The notes: a model not told the origin generated them from the sequence alone. Counted from the stretch's first letter, positions 24,810-34,483 are shown. The stretch is 45,319 nucleotides of DNA from an uncultured Oleiphilus sp. (GCA_913020495.1 CAJWBJ010000023.1:1-45319), one strand, 5' to 3'. Numbers and translations are program-made.

Positions 24810-26462
24810 TTAGTCACACAGTACTTTTAAACGCTTAAGGAAGTGCTGAACTTCAACAGACTGGCTGACAATTTCTTTCTGCTCAGTCAGGATATCTTTC
24901 AAGGTATCAAGTGTCGTTAAAGGGTTTGCCAGAACGACCCGAAACACGACACATGGCTTTTGATGATATTTTTTTGGCTCTAGGCGCGTACGAGAAACAA
25001 ACGAGAGACCTTTTTCTCGCTGTGTTTTCTGGATAAATTTAGTCATTCTATCCAATACTTCATTAATTTTATCCATTTGAATATCATCCGCGCTTACTAG
25101 TGCCAGCTGTGCAAATTCCGGGCAATAACGATAGGTAATAATATTCAACTCTGGATAACTAATAATTTCAAATTCAGGGTCAGTATCAATCAGATCAGCA
25201 AAGGTTCTTGCTTTATTGATCCCCTGATCAATCAGGATCTCATAACCTTCTTTGGCAATAATTTTAAGCCCTGAATAGATTAACATCGCCATGCCAGGAC
25301 GAGAGCCCTCTAGTGTCGTACTTCCTAAGTCTTTTGAACCTCGGCGTACAACATACTGAGCATGATGCGCGATCGCTTTTAATTTCTTTGGATCTTTAAA
25401 AACAACCAAGCCACTTCCCATTGGTACATAAAGTTGTTTATGTGCATCTAAAGTGACGGAGTCTGCTTTTTCAATACCTTTCAACAAATGTTTGTATCGA
25501 TGGGAAAACAGCGTAGGTCCACCCCATGCGGCATCTACATGAAAATGTGCTTTAAACTCTCGTGCAATTTCGGCGACTTCTTCTAATGGGTCAATGTTTC
25601 CGGTTTCCGTCGTGCCCGCGATGCCAACAATACCAATAATACATATATTATCTTTTTTCAGGCGGGTACAGGTTTCACGCAATGCATCAAGATCAATGCG
25701 ATTATCATCATCCGTATCAACAGCAACTAAATAGTCTCGCCCTATACCGAGTACGTCGGCTGTTTTTCGGAACGAATAATGCCCACGCTTTGAAACAACA
25801 ATTGCTGCACCATCATAGCCATAATACTTAAGTGCTCGAAAAAGACCTTCATGTGAAACCCCTTTAAAATTTCCTTCCGGAGGAAAAGCCAAGTTTCGTG
25901 CAGCCCATAAAGCCGTAATATTAGCGATAGTGCCTCCCGAGCACATCGCACCTAATGCATATTCTGCATCATGCATCCATGTGGTATAGAAATCACTGTC
26001 TTGTCCATAAACGAGTCGATGCAGCATACCAAGCACTTGCCGTTCAAGCGGCGTAAATGCTTTAGACGTTTCTGTTTTCACCAGATTCTGATTCAATGCA
26101 ATCATGATCTTTGATAACGGCAGCATAAAGTAAGGCAAGGCCGAGGTCATATGACCAACAAAGCTGGGTGATGAGGTATGAACAGAACGCGCGACCAACT
26201 TATCAAGCAGAAACTGCGCATGTTCAGAAACGAAGGTAGGCTTCTCAGGTATTTTCGAATCGGCAAAGTCTTTTTCCATTGCCTGTAAATCATGCTCAAC
26301 GGCAACAATATGATCCTGCATGAACCCCGCTAAGTTATTGGATACATGCTGATCAATACGACTCAAAGTCGAATCAGGCGCTTCTGGCACCGTAAAAACA
26401 CGATACATGCTTTCGATACTGGCTTGAGCAAATTTTTTCTTAACGTATTGCTGGTCTGGCAT
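24810..26462 (-). CDS. panP: PLP-dependent aspartate 1-decarboxylase PanP
   Basis: 550 residues, a group II pyridoxal-phosphate decarboxylase. The PLP-binding lysine is Lys342 in TLDAHKQLYVPMGSG, with the HVDAAWGG motif (about 308-315) holding the Asp that contacts the pyridine ring, and CSGGTIANITALWAAR (about 174-189). Length and overall sequence fit the PanP class, which makes beta-alanine from aspartate for pantothenate and CoA in some marine gammaproteobacteria lacking PanD. A glutamate decarboxylase or DOPA-decarboxylase-like activity is less likely. ATG at 26462 is preferred to the in-frame TTG at 26471. It stands alone, convergent with the preceding small gene. Confidence 0.88.
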   Translation of the reverse strand: MPDQQYVKKKFAQASIESMYRVFTVPEAPDSTLSRIDQHVSNNLAGFMQDHIVAVEHDLQAMEKDFADSKIPEKPTFVSEHAQFLLDKLVARSVHTSSPSFVGHMTSALPYFMLPLSKIMIALNQNLVKTETSKAFTPLERQVLGMLHRLVYGQDSDFYTTWMHDAEYALGAMCSGGTIANITALWAARNLAFPPEGNFKGVSHEGLFRALKYYGYDGAAIVVSKRGHYSFRKTADVLGIGRDYLVAVDTDDDNRIDLDALRETCTRLKKDNICIIGIVGIAGTTETGNIDPLEEVAEIAREFKAHFHVDAAWGGPTLFSHRYKHLLKGIEKADSVTLDAHKQLYVPMGSGLVVFKDPKKLKAIAHHAQYVVRRGSKDLGSTTLEGSRPGMAMLIYSGLKIIAKEGYEILIDQGINKARTFADLIDTDPEFEIISYPELNIITYRYCPEFAQLALVSADDIQMDKINEVLDRMTKFIQKTQREKGLSFVSRTRLEPKKYHQKPCVVFRVVLANPLTTLDTLKDILTEQKEIVSQSVEVQHFLKRLKVLCD

Positions 26463-26563
26463 AAGAAACAACTATAAATACTAAGGTCATTATTCGAAAA
26501 ATGGCCGTAGTATAGTCGCTCGTTTAAAGGATGACCAGATGCGAGGTTTTAGATACCCAAATA

Positions 26564-26593
26564 CCTTATGTGAGCCGGGTGACTCACCTAAGG
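26564..26593 (-). terminator. Stem-loop downstream of lpoB
   Basis: CCTTA-T-GTGAG pairs with CTCAC-C-TAAGG around an eight-base loop: ten base pairs with one mismatch. It lies 50 bases after the lpoB stop on the minus strand and before the panP gene in the same direction. A T-run is lacking, so it may end or protect the lpoB transcript. Confidence 0.45.
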
Positions 26594-26642
26594 TTCAAAC
26601 TTTACTTTAAAAAACGGCTAAATCAGCGATATAGCATACCGG

Positions 26643-27236
26643 TTAGTTCAAAAAGAAGGTTTTCTCACTTGATTTACGAATTTCCTTTTCACTCGCCCAC
26701 TCTATAATACCGCTTTCCAAGTTCACTAACTTAAGTGTGAACTTATAATAAACATCTTTTGTATCATTGCGACGTTTTACGATACTCGACATATTGCCAT
26801 AAAGCATAAACTCCGCACCCGTTTGTTTACCAAATGCAGCGGCTTTATTTGAATCAACCATGCCACTATCCATTTGAAATTTCATTTGCTCTTGAACTGC
26901 TTGTACTGTTGTCATATCAACAAAACGAAACTTTCCTGATTGTAGGAGTTTCGTTTGAATCGTATCGGTAATTGATTCTGTATCGATGTGCTCAGTTGTT
27001 TTATTTTTGATCTTATCTACAAATACAACGGGCCGACGCTCTGAGGTCATCTGAACAACCGGTGGAAAGGTGATTAAATCATCCACTAACTTCTCAGCAA
27101 TTGTTTGTAAGTCTGTTGAACCAAAGCCCGTGGTCGTTGTTTCAACAGACGTTGCATCACCATATGAAATTTTAGTTGAGCAAGAAGCTAATGCTAATGC
27201 TGCCATGATAACGATAAAAACCTGTATAAATTTCAT
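26643..27236 (-). CDS. lpoB: LpoB-family penicillin-binding protein activator lipoprotein
   Basis: 197 residues. The lipoprotein signal ends with ALALASC (Cys19), and Ser at the next position predicts outer-membrane sorting. The LpoB/CsgG-like domain follows: RRPVVFVDKIKNKTTEHIDTESITDTIQTKLL, the GKFRFVD strand and GAEFMLYGNMSSI. In enterobacteria LpoB stimulates the peptidoglycan synthase PBP1B. The start at 27236 is chosen because GGAGA lies just upstream; another ATG lies 12 bases earlier. YcfL and a COG3014 lipoprotein precede it in the same direction (41-base gap to ycfL), the conserved marine gammaproteobacterial arrangement. Confidence 0.9.
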   Translation of the reverse strand: MKFIQVFIVIMAALALASCSTKISYGDATSVETTTTGFGSTDLQTIAEKLVDDLITFPPVVQMTSERRPVVFVDKIKNKTTEHIDTESITDTIQTKLLQSGKFRFVDMTTVQAVQEQMKFQMDSGMVDSNKAAAFGKQTGAEFMLYGNMSSIVKRRNDTKDVYYKFTLKLVNLESGIIEWASEKEIRKSSEKTFFLN

Positions 27237-27277
27237 AATTTTCTCCATTTTAGCTTTCGTTGATAGTAAGCAAGCGA

Positions 27278-27682
27278 TTAATCCTGAACTAAAACCGTAA
27301 ATGAGTTTACCAACGGATTTGGGGCAACGCCTTGAATCATTTTGCTTTCATAAGGAGTAATGCTGATTGGGTGCCACGGCCGGCTGCCAATTCCGACTTC
27401 AAAACCTCTTTTATCTAACCATTTGAATTTATATTGAAAACTCAATAATTCGTCTGATGCATTTTTAATTTCAACCTGAGCTTTCAACAAGTCACCAACA
27501 AAAGCTGTTTTAGTCCCTGCAATCATTAAATTTTCAGCAAGTAAGTCACTATTCGACTCAATTGTTTGGGTTAAATTACCATCATCCTGAACAACGACCG
27601 TCACCGTTTCATTAACAGAGCAACCGAGCGTAAGTACTGAAAAACCTGTAAGAATAGCCATTTTTAATTTTATTTTTAGCAT
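27278..27682 (-). CDS. ycfL: YcfL-family lipoprotein (DUF1425)
   Basis: 134 residues. The signal sequence ends at LTLGC (Cys21). The mature domain is a beta-sandwich-like DUF1425 segment with LLKAQVEIKNASDELLSFQYKFKWLDKRGFEVG and WHPISITPYESKMIQGVAPNP. In many genomes ycfL sits directly beside lpoB, as here, but its role is not established. The ATG follows the COG3014 stop by ten bases, so the two are translated from one transcript. Confidence 0.88.
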   Translation of the reverse strand: MLKIKLKMAILTGFSVLTLGCSVNETVTVVVQDDGNLTQTIESNSDLLAENLMIAGTKTAFVGDLLKAQVEIKNASDELLSFQYKFKWLDKRGFEVGIGSRPWHPISITPYESKMIQGVAPNPLVNSFTVLVQD

Positions 27683-27692
27683 TTCCTTCTCC

Positions 27693-29099
27693 TTATATTT
27701 CCAATGAATATACTTGCATCATCAACTGGGCATCCACATTAACAACTCTAACAAAAATAGTCTTATTTGCCTTTATATCAAGCAGTAATTTAGCTTGGCC
27801 CGCTGTTGTCGATAAACCTATTTCACGTAAACCTTCTCCTAAATTAAAACGCATCACCTGTGCCGTGTGTGGCAAGGTTAGCCAGCTACGTCTATCTGCA
27901 CTTTCAGACACAATATTATAAATATTCACCAAAAACTGACCGAATGGCCCCGCATGATCACCCGCCTGCTTTTGTAATTGGTATTTTGAATACCCTCTTA
28001 AAACCTGCCGCACCAATCGTTGTGGCAAATGTTCTTGCAGATCTTTCACTGCGATAGCCCCAACATCTGCCACTACCTCTGATGACCCTAGCTCATTACC
28101 CACCTCATCAGTTGCTTTAAGCGATTTACTTGAGGGCCATCGTTTGGTCTCGTAATACGGAAAAGCTAAAGAGATAATACCGCCATCAAAGGTTGGGATA
28201 GGTATGTTAATTTCACTTTTTGCAGGAATAAAGCCTTCTTCAAAAAAGACCACCACAGAGCCTTGGCCAACTTTGGCTTCATTTAAATTTTTTTGTTTAG
28301 GGCTTTCTCCCAATTTTTTGGCTACTCGGGCAATATCCTGTTTTAAAAAACGGTTGCCCGGGTTAATCTCGAAGGCTTTTTTATAATCAACCCAGGCAGC
28401 ATTCAGCTCTCCGGTGGCTTCCCAAAATGCTGCAGAGGCATAAAATGTATAAGCATTTTGAAAAGAGCTTTTTACAGCTCCCGCGATGGTGTCCAACCCT
28501 GAAAATTCTGCGCTAAGCGTATTGAGATCAATATCATTCTCCTCTGCATAACTATATGCCTCAGCGACTTCTTTCTCGTGTTTTTCCAGTAGAATTCGTT
28601 GCTCTAGTGCCGCCTTTCTAAACTCAACACCCGCACCCTCTAAATCATACTCACCTAAATAGTTAAACGCTTGATGGTGATGTGTAAAAATACGCTCATA
28701 ACCCGCCCCTTTATAAGGCAATGCATTATCATTCGTGACCAGAGAAGCACCTTGAGCGACTGTCTCAGAAAATAATAGTGTGGGCTGTAAGTCTTGAGCT
28801 TCAAAATTTGCAATAACAAACTCAAAATCTGCCTTACTATCTGAAAATGAAGCATTCAATTGATTAATTCGCCCACGCTCCATCATATATAACATCGCAT
28901 CAGCGTCGTCTTTTTTTTCATTAAGCTCAGACAATATTGATAAATCTGTTAACGAGGAATCAGAGCTGAAAGCCGTAATAGCCTGTTGAAATGATAGGGC
29001 TTGAGAGGGATACGAATTAAAAAGAGACGAAGTGGCACATCCTTCCAATAAAGAAAGAAAAAGTAATAACGTAAATACACGGTTATAAACCAATGACAA
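27693..29099 (-). CDS. COG3014-family outer-membrane lipoprotein
   Basis: 468 residues. The lipobox is LLEGC (Cys21). The middle (about 60-270) is helical and repeat-like, with TPR-style segments such as AYTFYASAAFWEATGELNAAWVDYKKAFEINPGN. The C-terminal half is beta-rich, with VGQGSVVVFFEEGFIPAKSEI and the DRRSWLTLPHTAQVMRF region. The family has no known activity but is linked to ycfL and lpoB. The start codon is TTG at 29099 or a second TTG at 29093; an AGAGG site suits either. It is the first gene of the lpoB unit. Confidence 0.8.
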   Translation of the reverse strand: MSLVYNRVFTLLLFLSLLEGCATSSLFNSYPSQALSFQQAITAFSSDSSLTDLSILSELNEKKDDADAMLYMMERGRINQLNASFSDSKADFEFVIANFEAQDLQPTLLFSETVAQGASLVTNDNALPYKGAGYERIFTHHHQAFNYLGEYDLEGAGVEFRKAALEQRILLEKHEKEVAEAYSYAEENDIDLNTLSAEFSGLDTIAGAVKSSFQNAYTFYASAAFWEATGELNAAWVDYKKAFEINPGNRFLKQDIARVAKKLGESPKQKNLNEAKVGQGSVVVFFEEGFIPAKSEINIPIPTFDGGIISLAFPYYETKRWPSSKSLKATDEVGNELGSSEVVADVGAIAVKDLQEHLPQRLVRQVLRGYSKYQLQKQAGDHAGPFGQFLVNIYNIVSESADRRSWLTLPHTAQVMRFNLGEGLREIGLSTTAGQAKLLLDIKANKTIFVRVVNVDAQLMMQVYSLEI

Positions 29100-29204
29100 A
29101 GCCTCTTTTTTATTACATAGAGTCTAAAGCAATTATTTATAAATGCACCCGTAAGTGATTAAGGTTTAGCAATTAAATTTTTGCTTACCTTTTATATAAA
29201 ATAC

Positions 29205-30035
29205 TCAGAACGCAGACCGGTATTGCATATAAATTCCAGCTCGGTGTGTATCACTCTCAGGTTCAGAAATAGTAATTCGACGGGGCCCTGTGGTAATTGA
29301 GTGGTCACCACTACGATCAAAATGCCAATATTGATAAGTCAGGGACACCGACAATGAAGACGCATCACCAAGCAAACGTTGGTAGCCAAAATTGACGTGC
29401 TTTCCTTTAATATCACCTAAATTAAAACTTGGTTTACCCGCCCCGATTTTATGTAAATCAACTTCAATTTTTTCATTAAAACCGATGGCGAAACCAATTT
29501 GTGCAATCATTATATTTTTTGATGACAGCTTATAATTAGCCTCAATGGATAGGTCGAATTCATTCCATGAGTAGTTTTCGCTTAATCCTAATGACATGGA
29601 AGTGGCTTGAATATCTCGATCCCAATGTCGGTGATTCAAGGCTGTCGAGACAAACCAGTTAAGCCCGGGAATGCCATATACTTCACCGAGGCTCTGCTTG
29701 AAACGAATAGAAAACAAGCTTATTTCTTCTTCTGTTTGTGTGTGTAACATGCTTCCATTTTGCGTGAGTCCATCATAGTCAACTGAACCATATAAACGTT
29801 CATGACTTAAGCGCCACTCGGTATCCATCGTCGGCTTATAGCCAATAGCAATGGTACCCCCATTCAAATAGCCTTCTTCACGATTCAGCATTACACCTTC
29901 ATTGTTTTGCTCTTCATAGTTAAAATATTGGCTATTCAAACCAAGGTCGGCATAAAGTTTTTGGGCCTTGCTTTGGCCCGAAAAAGACAGGGTACAGAAC
30001 AAACAAAGCAGTAGCGTGATCGGGGTAGTCTTCAT
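29205..30035 (-). CDS. Outer-membrane beta-barrel protein
   Basis: 276 residues. A signal peptide (about 1-24, ending SGQSKAQ) is followed by alternating hydrophobic and polar strands, such as HVNFGYQRLL and SLSVSLTYQYWHFD. The last residue is Phe (QYRSAF), the usual signal for the BAM complex. No ligand motif is seen. It lies 106 bases upstream of the COG3014 gene and may be its leading operon partner. A stem-loop separates it from the lipoprotein gene upstream. The closest description is a porin-like or OmpW/OMP-b-brl type barrel; function unknown. Confidence 0.7.
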   Translation of the reverse strand: MKTTPITLLLCLFCTLSFSGQSKAQKLYADLGLNSQYFNYEEQNNEGVMLNREEGYLNGGTIAIGYKPTMDTEWRLSHERLYGSVDYDGLTQNGSMLHTQTEEEISLFSIRFKQSLGEVYGIPGLNWFVSTALNHRHWDRDIQATSMSLGLSENYSWNEFDLSIEANYKLSSKNIMIAQIGFAIGFNEKIEVDLHKIGAGKPSFNLGDIKGKHVNFGYQRLLGDASSLSVSLTYQYWHFDRSGDHSITTGPRRITISEPESDTHRAGIYMQYRSAF

Positions 30036-30066
30036 AGTTAGTATTTACAGTCAGAATGGATGACAA

Positions 30067-30088
30067 AGGGGCTATTGAAATAGCCCCT
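30067..30088 (-). terminator. Intrinsic terminator after the Ser/Gly-rich lipoprotein gene
   Basis: AGGGGCTAT pairs with ATAGCCCCT around a four-base loop. Read on the minus strand the stem is followed by TTTG. It lies nine bases after the stop of the 308-residue lipoprotein gene and 32 bases before the barrel gene. Confidence 0.6.
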
Positions 30089-30096
30089 CTTATGAC

Positions 30097-31023
30097 TTAG
30101 TTATTCAGCTGATAATAGGTATTTGCAACACCTTGATAGGTCACCACATATTCATCGCAGCTTGAGAACGTCACACTGATCACTGCACTGCCCGTGCTAT
30201 CAGTAATCCAAATTGTTCCTGAGTCAAAATTTCCATTGCTACACTGGTGCAAATTACTTGCTGATATCTCTATTCTGCCCAACACTGACTCATAAACCGT
30301 CGCGGTTAGTGAATTGCCATTAATATCAACATTTGATATCCGGTAAGTGCCACCAGTAACGCCAACAAAGTCACTCGTGATGGTGCAGTTTTCAGCATCA
30401 AAGCGATCAAGCTCACCCTGACATTGAGCGACAACATTTATAGATGAAACAATCCGTGAATCAAAAATATAGTCGACATCGTAGACAAAGTTCGCATCGA
30501 CTAAGCTATCACCGCCCATATATGTTGCTGTGTACTCATACATCCCGTCAGTAATCATTCCTCCTGATTCACAGTAATTATTATATTCAATGCGAACAGT
30601 AAATCGGGACCCTATCGATGGCTCTGAATCTGGCCCGGTAAACCTTTCTGTTCCCCCGCAGTCACCTTGATAAACTTGTGTAAAAGCTGTTGGCAAGCTT
30701 AGATCTTGTTCGTTCACCAACTCATTAAATATACTAAAGATGTTTTCCTCTTCAATATCCGCACCGATTGGAAGCGCCATACCTTCCGTTTCCAATGCAC
30801 GAGTAAGTCCTTCTGATGCTGCACGCGCTATATCTTCTGAATTTTCAGTCGTGGCAGTCGCCGCCGTTTCATTACCAGAAAATAAAGACTGATGTGTACT
30901 ACCGCCGCTTCCATTCGAAGAACCGCCTCCGCTACCACAGCCAACTAAAGAGACCAGTGTTGCCGCAATCAAGGTGTTTTTTATTTTGAAATTGTTGATT
31001 GAAAAAATAGTATTAGCAGTCAT
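30097..31023 (-). CDS. Lipoprotein of unknown function
   Basis: 308 residues. The lipobox SLVGC (Cys29) is followed by a Gly/Ser-rich spacer (GSGGGSSNGSGGSTH) of the type that keeps lipoproteins away from the membrane. The mature part is acidic, with eight Cys, several of which sit in pairs such as CESG and CQGELDRFDAENC. Such Cys would form disulfides in the periplasm. No family is recognised. The ATG has an AAGG site. It lies upstream of the barrel gene but is separated by a terminator, so co-operation is a guess. Confidence 0.7.
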   Translation of the reverse strand: MTANTIFSINNFKIKNTLIAATLVSLVGCGSGGGSSNGSGGSTHQSLFSGNETAATATTENSEDIARAASEGLTRALETEGMALPIGADIEEENIFSIFNELVNEQDLSLPTAFTQVYQGDCGGTERFTGPDSEPSIGSRFTVRIEYNNYCESGGMITDGMYEYTATYMGGDSLVDANFVYDVDYIFDSRIVSSINVVAQCQGELDRFDAENCTITSDFVGVTGGTYRISNVDINGNSLTATVYESVLGRIEISASNLHQCSNGNFDSGTIWITDSTGSAVISVTFSSCDEYVVTYQGVANTYYQLNN

Positions 31024-31424
31024 TTGAAATACCTTTCATTTTTAATATTAAGTGGATTTTTATGTTCGAATTTATATGAAGGCCTGAGGTATCAATTGAG
31101 ACAAAAATAATTTAGATGTTTCTGATCAGCTATTAATAAGCAGTATTTGCAGGAAATTTGTTTCAAAAACTGAATATGCCCATCATTAAATAGAAAGGTA
31201 AAAGGGCGCTGAAGCACTAGAGCAGCACAATTTTTGGCCAGACTAGAATTTGACCGACTGCTGGTATATTCTGCCCTCAAGTACCCACATAAAAAATTGA
31301 TAATGTCGTCGACAACGTCAAAGCAGATTTTTATGAAATGAATGTTCTCTTTATCAATGAATTCGCCGAGCTAGAAGACAAGGTGGGTAACTTAATAATC
31401 AAACTAAATGAGACCTGAAGATTG
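31024..31424. other. 401-base gap with one possible coding remnant
   Basis: Between divergent lipoprotein genes. Frame 31293-31418 on the plus strand is open for 41 codons and reads like protein (NVVDNVKADFYEMN then LFINEFAELEDKVG), with an internal ATG at 31338 and no upstream start. It ends six bases before the next gene. It may be the tail of a decayed gene. The remainder looks like promoter-containing intergenic DNA. Confidence 0.35.
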
Positions 31425-32537
31425 ATGAAATATTCTCGCCTACCTTGCCTACTTGCCCTGCCCACATTGTTAGTCGCTTGTGCAAATCAAGAAACAAAAC
31501 CACCTGTTGAACCTCTAACTCAAGCTTGCTGGCTTGAGCACCCTATCAGTAAAAACAGGGTAGGCAATGAAAGCAGAGTCGGCCAATTTGGGCTAGCCAG
31601 AGACATCTATATTGGTGGTGAAAAGCCGAAGGCAAAAAGCCGAAAAAGAGCCGTAGCAAGTTTAGCTGATTATTTAGCGCCTGATTTGAATATTAATGAC
31701 ATTTTGGAAGAGGTGAGTGAAGAAACAACAACTTTTCAGTTAGCCGGTAAAACCGTACAGTTTATTGATGATATTCGCTCTAATGGCTATGTATATAGTT
31801 TCGCTTCATTGAAAAACCCTAACAATCTTCAACAATGCGAACCCTTAAAGTGTGATATTTCAAGCTGCTCACCCAAATGGTTATGCACCCCCTCAACTGA
31901 AGATGAAGTTGCGATGCTAGGCGTAAGCTATCGCGCAACGACACCGACAGAGCAACATGCAAAATCTATAGAAAATGCCTTGCTACAAGCTGAATATATG
32001 TACGGTGTGGACATTGTTGCTCACAAAGATTTACAACAAAAAAATAGCGATTATTTTAGATACAATGTTTTAAAACAAAATGGCAGTGTCGACACTGGTG
32101 AACAAGAAAGCTTATCTTACGCAGTAACCGACCGCTGCTTATCACGAGGTACTTTGTATAGCAGGGTAGCGCTATATGGTGACTTAAATCAGGCTAGTAC
32201 CAAGCCAATCCTCGATAAGCAATGGCTAACAAACCCAAAATATCTTGGCTATGACGGCGCAATTGGCGTAGTACAACGCCCCGTTGCATCCGGGCTTATC
32301 TCAGATCAAATAAAACTAGCGATCAAACGGGCAGCGATCCAATTAGCCTTTGAAAAAGAAAGTGCCGTATCAGAAGAATTAGTTGTGATTCAGTACGACA
32401 CAGGGAATTCAATGCTTGTTAGTCATATTAATGAAGATACTAACGTCAGGCTAAAAGCAAAAGTAATGAGTATTCATTTTCAAAAAGGCAAGGGCGACCG
32501 CTTAGAAATCTTTGCCTGGTTGGCACGCATTGATTAA
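31425..32537 (+). CDS. LPP20-like lipoprotein
   Basis: 370 residues. The lipobox is LLVAC (Cys19), with Ala next, predicting the outer membrane. Residues about 36-90 resemble the LPP20 pattern: CWLEHP near the start, a small-residue turn, then a helix with charged repeats (PKAKSRKRAVASLADYL). A second, weaker copy is seen from about 155, with EVAMLGVSYRATTPTEQHA and IENALLQAEYMYG. FlgP and other outer-membrane lipoproteins share this fold. ATG at 31425 is preferred; an in-frame TTG lies three bases upstream. Convergent with uup; function unknown. Confidence 0.65.
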   Translation: MKYSRLPCLLALPTLLVACANQETKPPVEPLTQACWLEHPISKNRVGNESRVGQFGLARDIYIGGEKPKAKSRKRAVASLADYLAPDLNINDILEEVSEETTTFQLAGKTVQFIDDIRSNGYVYSFASLKNPNNLQQCEPLKCDISSCSPKWLCTPSTEDEVAMLGVSYRATTPTEQHAKSIENALLQAEYMYGVDIVAHKDLQQKNSDYFRYNVLKQNGSVDTGEQESLSYAVTDRCLSRGTLYSRVALYGDLNQASTKPILDKQWLTNPKYLGYDGAIGVVQRPVASGLISDQIKLAIKRAAIQLAFEKESAVSEELVVIQYDTGNSMLVSHINEDTNVRLKAKVMSIHFQKGKGDRLEIFAWLARID

Positions 32538-32568
32538 CTGAACGACACTTGTTTATATAAGTTAGACT

Positions 32569-32611
32569 CGGGCAGATTACTCAAAAAAACACACTGAGTG
32601 ATACTGCCCCG
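32569..32611. terminator. Stem-loop between convergent LPP20-like and uup genes
   Basis: The outer arms CGGGCAG and CTGCCCCG pair, and inner arms ACTCA and TGAGT pair around an A-rich loop. It lies between stops at 32537 and 32652. U-tracts are not clear, so the terminator role is probable only from position. Confidence 0.4.
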
Positions 32612-32651
32612 ATCACTGACCTTTTGCAGTTAATAGTTCAACACTAATTTT

Positions 32652-34277
32652 CTATTTATCTGCCAATGATTTTTTGTTGAGTGACGGCAAGCTACCTCCA
32701 TGCCGAATAAAGTCGGCGTAACCACCAACATATTCGTTCACGACGCCATCGCCTTCAAAGACAATACAACTGGTAACGACGTTATCGAGAAATTCACGGT
32801 CATGGCTTACCAGTAAGATGGTTCCGTCAAATTCCAGAAGAATTTCTTCCAGTAGTTCAAGCGTTTCCATATCGAGGTCATTGGTGGGCTCATCCAAGAC
32901 TAATACGTTGGCGGGTTTGCTGAATAAACGCGCCAAAATCAAGCGATTTTGTTCACCCCCGGAAAGCGCTTTAACCGGCTGTCGAGTCCGTTCAGGCGTA
33001 AACATAAAATCCTGCAAATAACTAATCACATGGCGGTCTTTTCCATTGATAGTAATAAATTCCCGACCCTCTGCCATATTTTCGATCACGGTTTTGTTCA
33101 GGTCTAACTGGTCGCGTAACTGGTCAAAATAGGCAAGTTCCATTTTGGTGCCTATTTTGACACTGCCTTCATCGGGCTGAACTTGTCCAAGAAGCAATTT
33201 TAACAGCGTCGACTTACCCATACCGTTGGCACCGATAAAGCCGATACGATCACCGCGCATAATAACGGTAGAGAAGTCTTCCACAATTTTCTGTCCGTCG
33301 TAGGATTTCGATAAATTCTCAACCTCCACCACAATTTTTCCTGACCGACTCGCGGTTTCGACAGCAAAATTGGCTTTACCCTGACGCTCGCGACGCTGAC
33401 TACGCTCATCACGCATTTTCTTTAGATCACGTACTCGGCCTTCATTACGGGTTCGGCGGGCTTTAACCCCCTGACGAATCCATATTTCTTCCTGCGCTAA
33501 ACGTTTGTCAAACAGGTTATTCGCGGTTTCTTCGGCAGCTAACTGCTCAGCTTGAAACGTCAAGAAACCTTGATAATCACCATCCCAGTAGCGTAAGTTA
33601 CCGCGATCGATTTCGATAATTGAGGTACACATGCGCTGCAAAAAAGCACGATCGTGCGTGACTAGCATCAGTGCACCACGGAAAGATTCCAGCTGTTTTT
33701 CAAGCCAGTAAATAGTGGGGATGTCGAGGTGGTTCGTCGGTTCATCGAGTAATAATAAATCAGGTTCACTCACCAACACACGCGCCATCGCGACTCGTCG
33801 GCGCCAACCTCCTGACAGTGATTTCATAGGCGTGTCTGCAGGAAGGTCCAAAGCTTCGATAATCGCATCGATCTTCTGACCAAAACTCCAACCATCTTTC
33901 GCTTCTAGCTCGTCTTGTACACGGGTTAGCTTGGTCATGCTGGCTTCGTCAAAATCCCCCATGATGAGGTGGTGATACTCTTTCAGGAGTGCACCCACTT
34001 CTGCCAAGCCATCTGAGACTACATCGTAGACCGTGGCTTCGTTAGCATCGGGTAAATCCTGTGTTAAATAGCCGACCTTAACCCCAGGACGAATCCATAG
34101 CTTGCCACTGTCAGGAATGTGCTGCCCATCCAGCATTTTCATAAAGGTAGATTTACCAGCGCCATTACGACCCAGAATACCCGTACGCTGCCCACGGTGA
34201 ACAGTGAGATCAACTTTATCAAAAAGTACATGAGTGCCAAAAGCGAGCGAGACAGCAGTAAGAGACAGTAAAGGCAT
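32652..34277 (-). CDS. uup: ABC-F ATPase, Uup-like, short C-terminus
   Basis: 541 residues with two ATP-binding cassettes and no membrane domain. Cassette 1 has Walker A GRNGAGKST (36-44), signature LSGGWRRRVAMA and LLLLDEPTNHLD. The inter-domain arm contains EEIWIRQGVKARRTRNEGRVRDLKKM, a segment characteristic of Uup. Cassette 2 has GANGMGKST, LSGGEQNRLILA and LDEPTNDLD. ABC-F proteins act on ribosomes or DNA intermediates, not in transport. Typical Uup is about 635 residues with a C-terminal coiled-coil domain; here the chain ends at LNKKSLADK soon after cassette 2, so that domain is missing. It is a lone gene. Confidence 0.85.
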   Translation of the reverse strand: MPLLSLTAVSLAFGTHVLFDKVDLTVHRGQRTGILGRNGAGKSTFMKMLDGQHIPDSGKLWIRPGVKVGYLTQDLPDANEATVYDVVSDGLAEVGALLKEYHHLIMGDFDEASMTKLTRVQDELEAKDGWSFGQKIDAIIEALDLPADTPMKSLSGGWRRRVAMARVLVSEPDLLLLDEPTNHLDIPTIYWLEKQLESFRGALMLVTHDRAFLQRMCTSIIEIDRGNLRYWDGDYQGFLTFQAEQLAAEETANNLFDKRLAQEEIWIRQGVKARRTRNEGRVRDLKKMRDERSQRRERQGKANFAVETASRSGKIVVEVENLSKSYDGQKIVEDFSTVIMRGDRIGFIGANGMGKSTLLKLLLGQVQPDEGSVKIGTKMELAYFDQLRDQLDLNKTVIENMAEGREFITINGKDRHVISYLQDFMFTPERTRQPVKALSGGEQNRLILARLFSKPANVLVLDEPTNDLDMETLELLEEILLEFDGTILLVSHDREFLDNVVTSCIVFEGDGVVNEYVGGYADFIRHGGSLPSLNKKSLADK

Positions 34278-34483
34278 GAAGTATGGTTACCGAGATAATA
34301 TAAGGGCGTGGATTATCCCACACTTTAGCCAGTTAGAGCGTCCTTACGATGTTTTTTATTTCACGACACCTTTTCTGGCTGAGTCACGGCAGAACTTTGA
34401 TGTATAGACAACAATTGCTGAACACTGACGTTTTAATTAGGTATTTTCTGGATGATACTAACTGGCAAGTTCTGACAACAAAG

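Noticed and set aside
31092..31280. A 62-codon minus-strand ORF in an intergenic gap
   Set aside because: No ribosome binding site, no family pattern, and poor composition.
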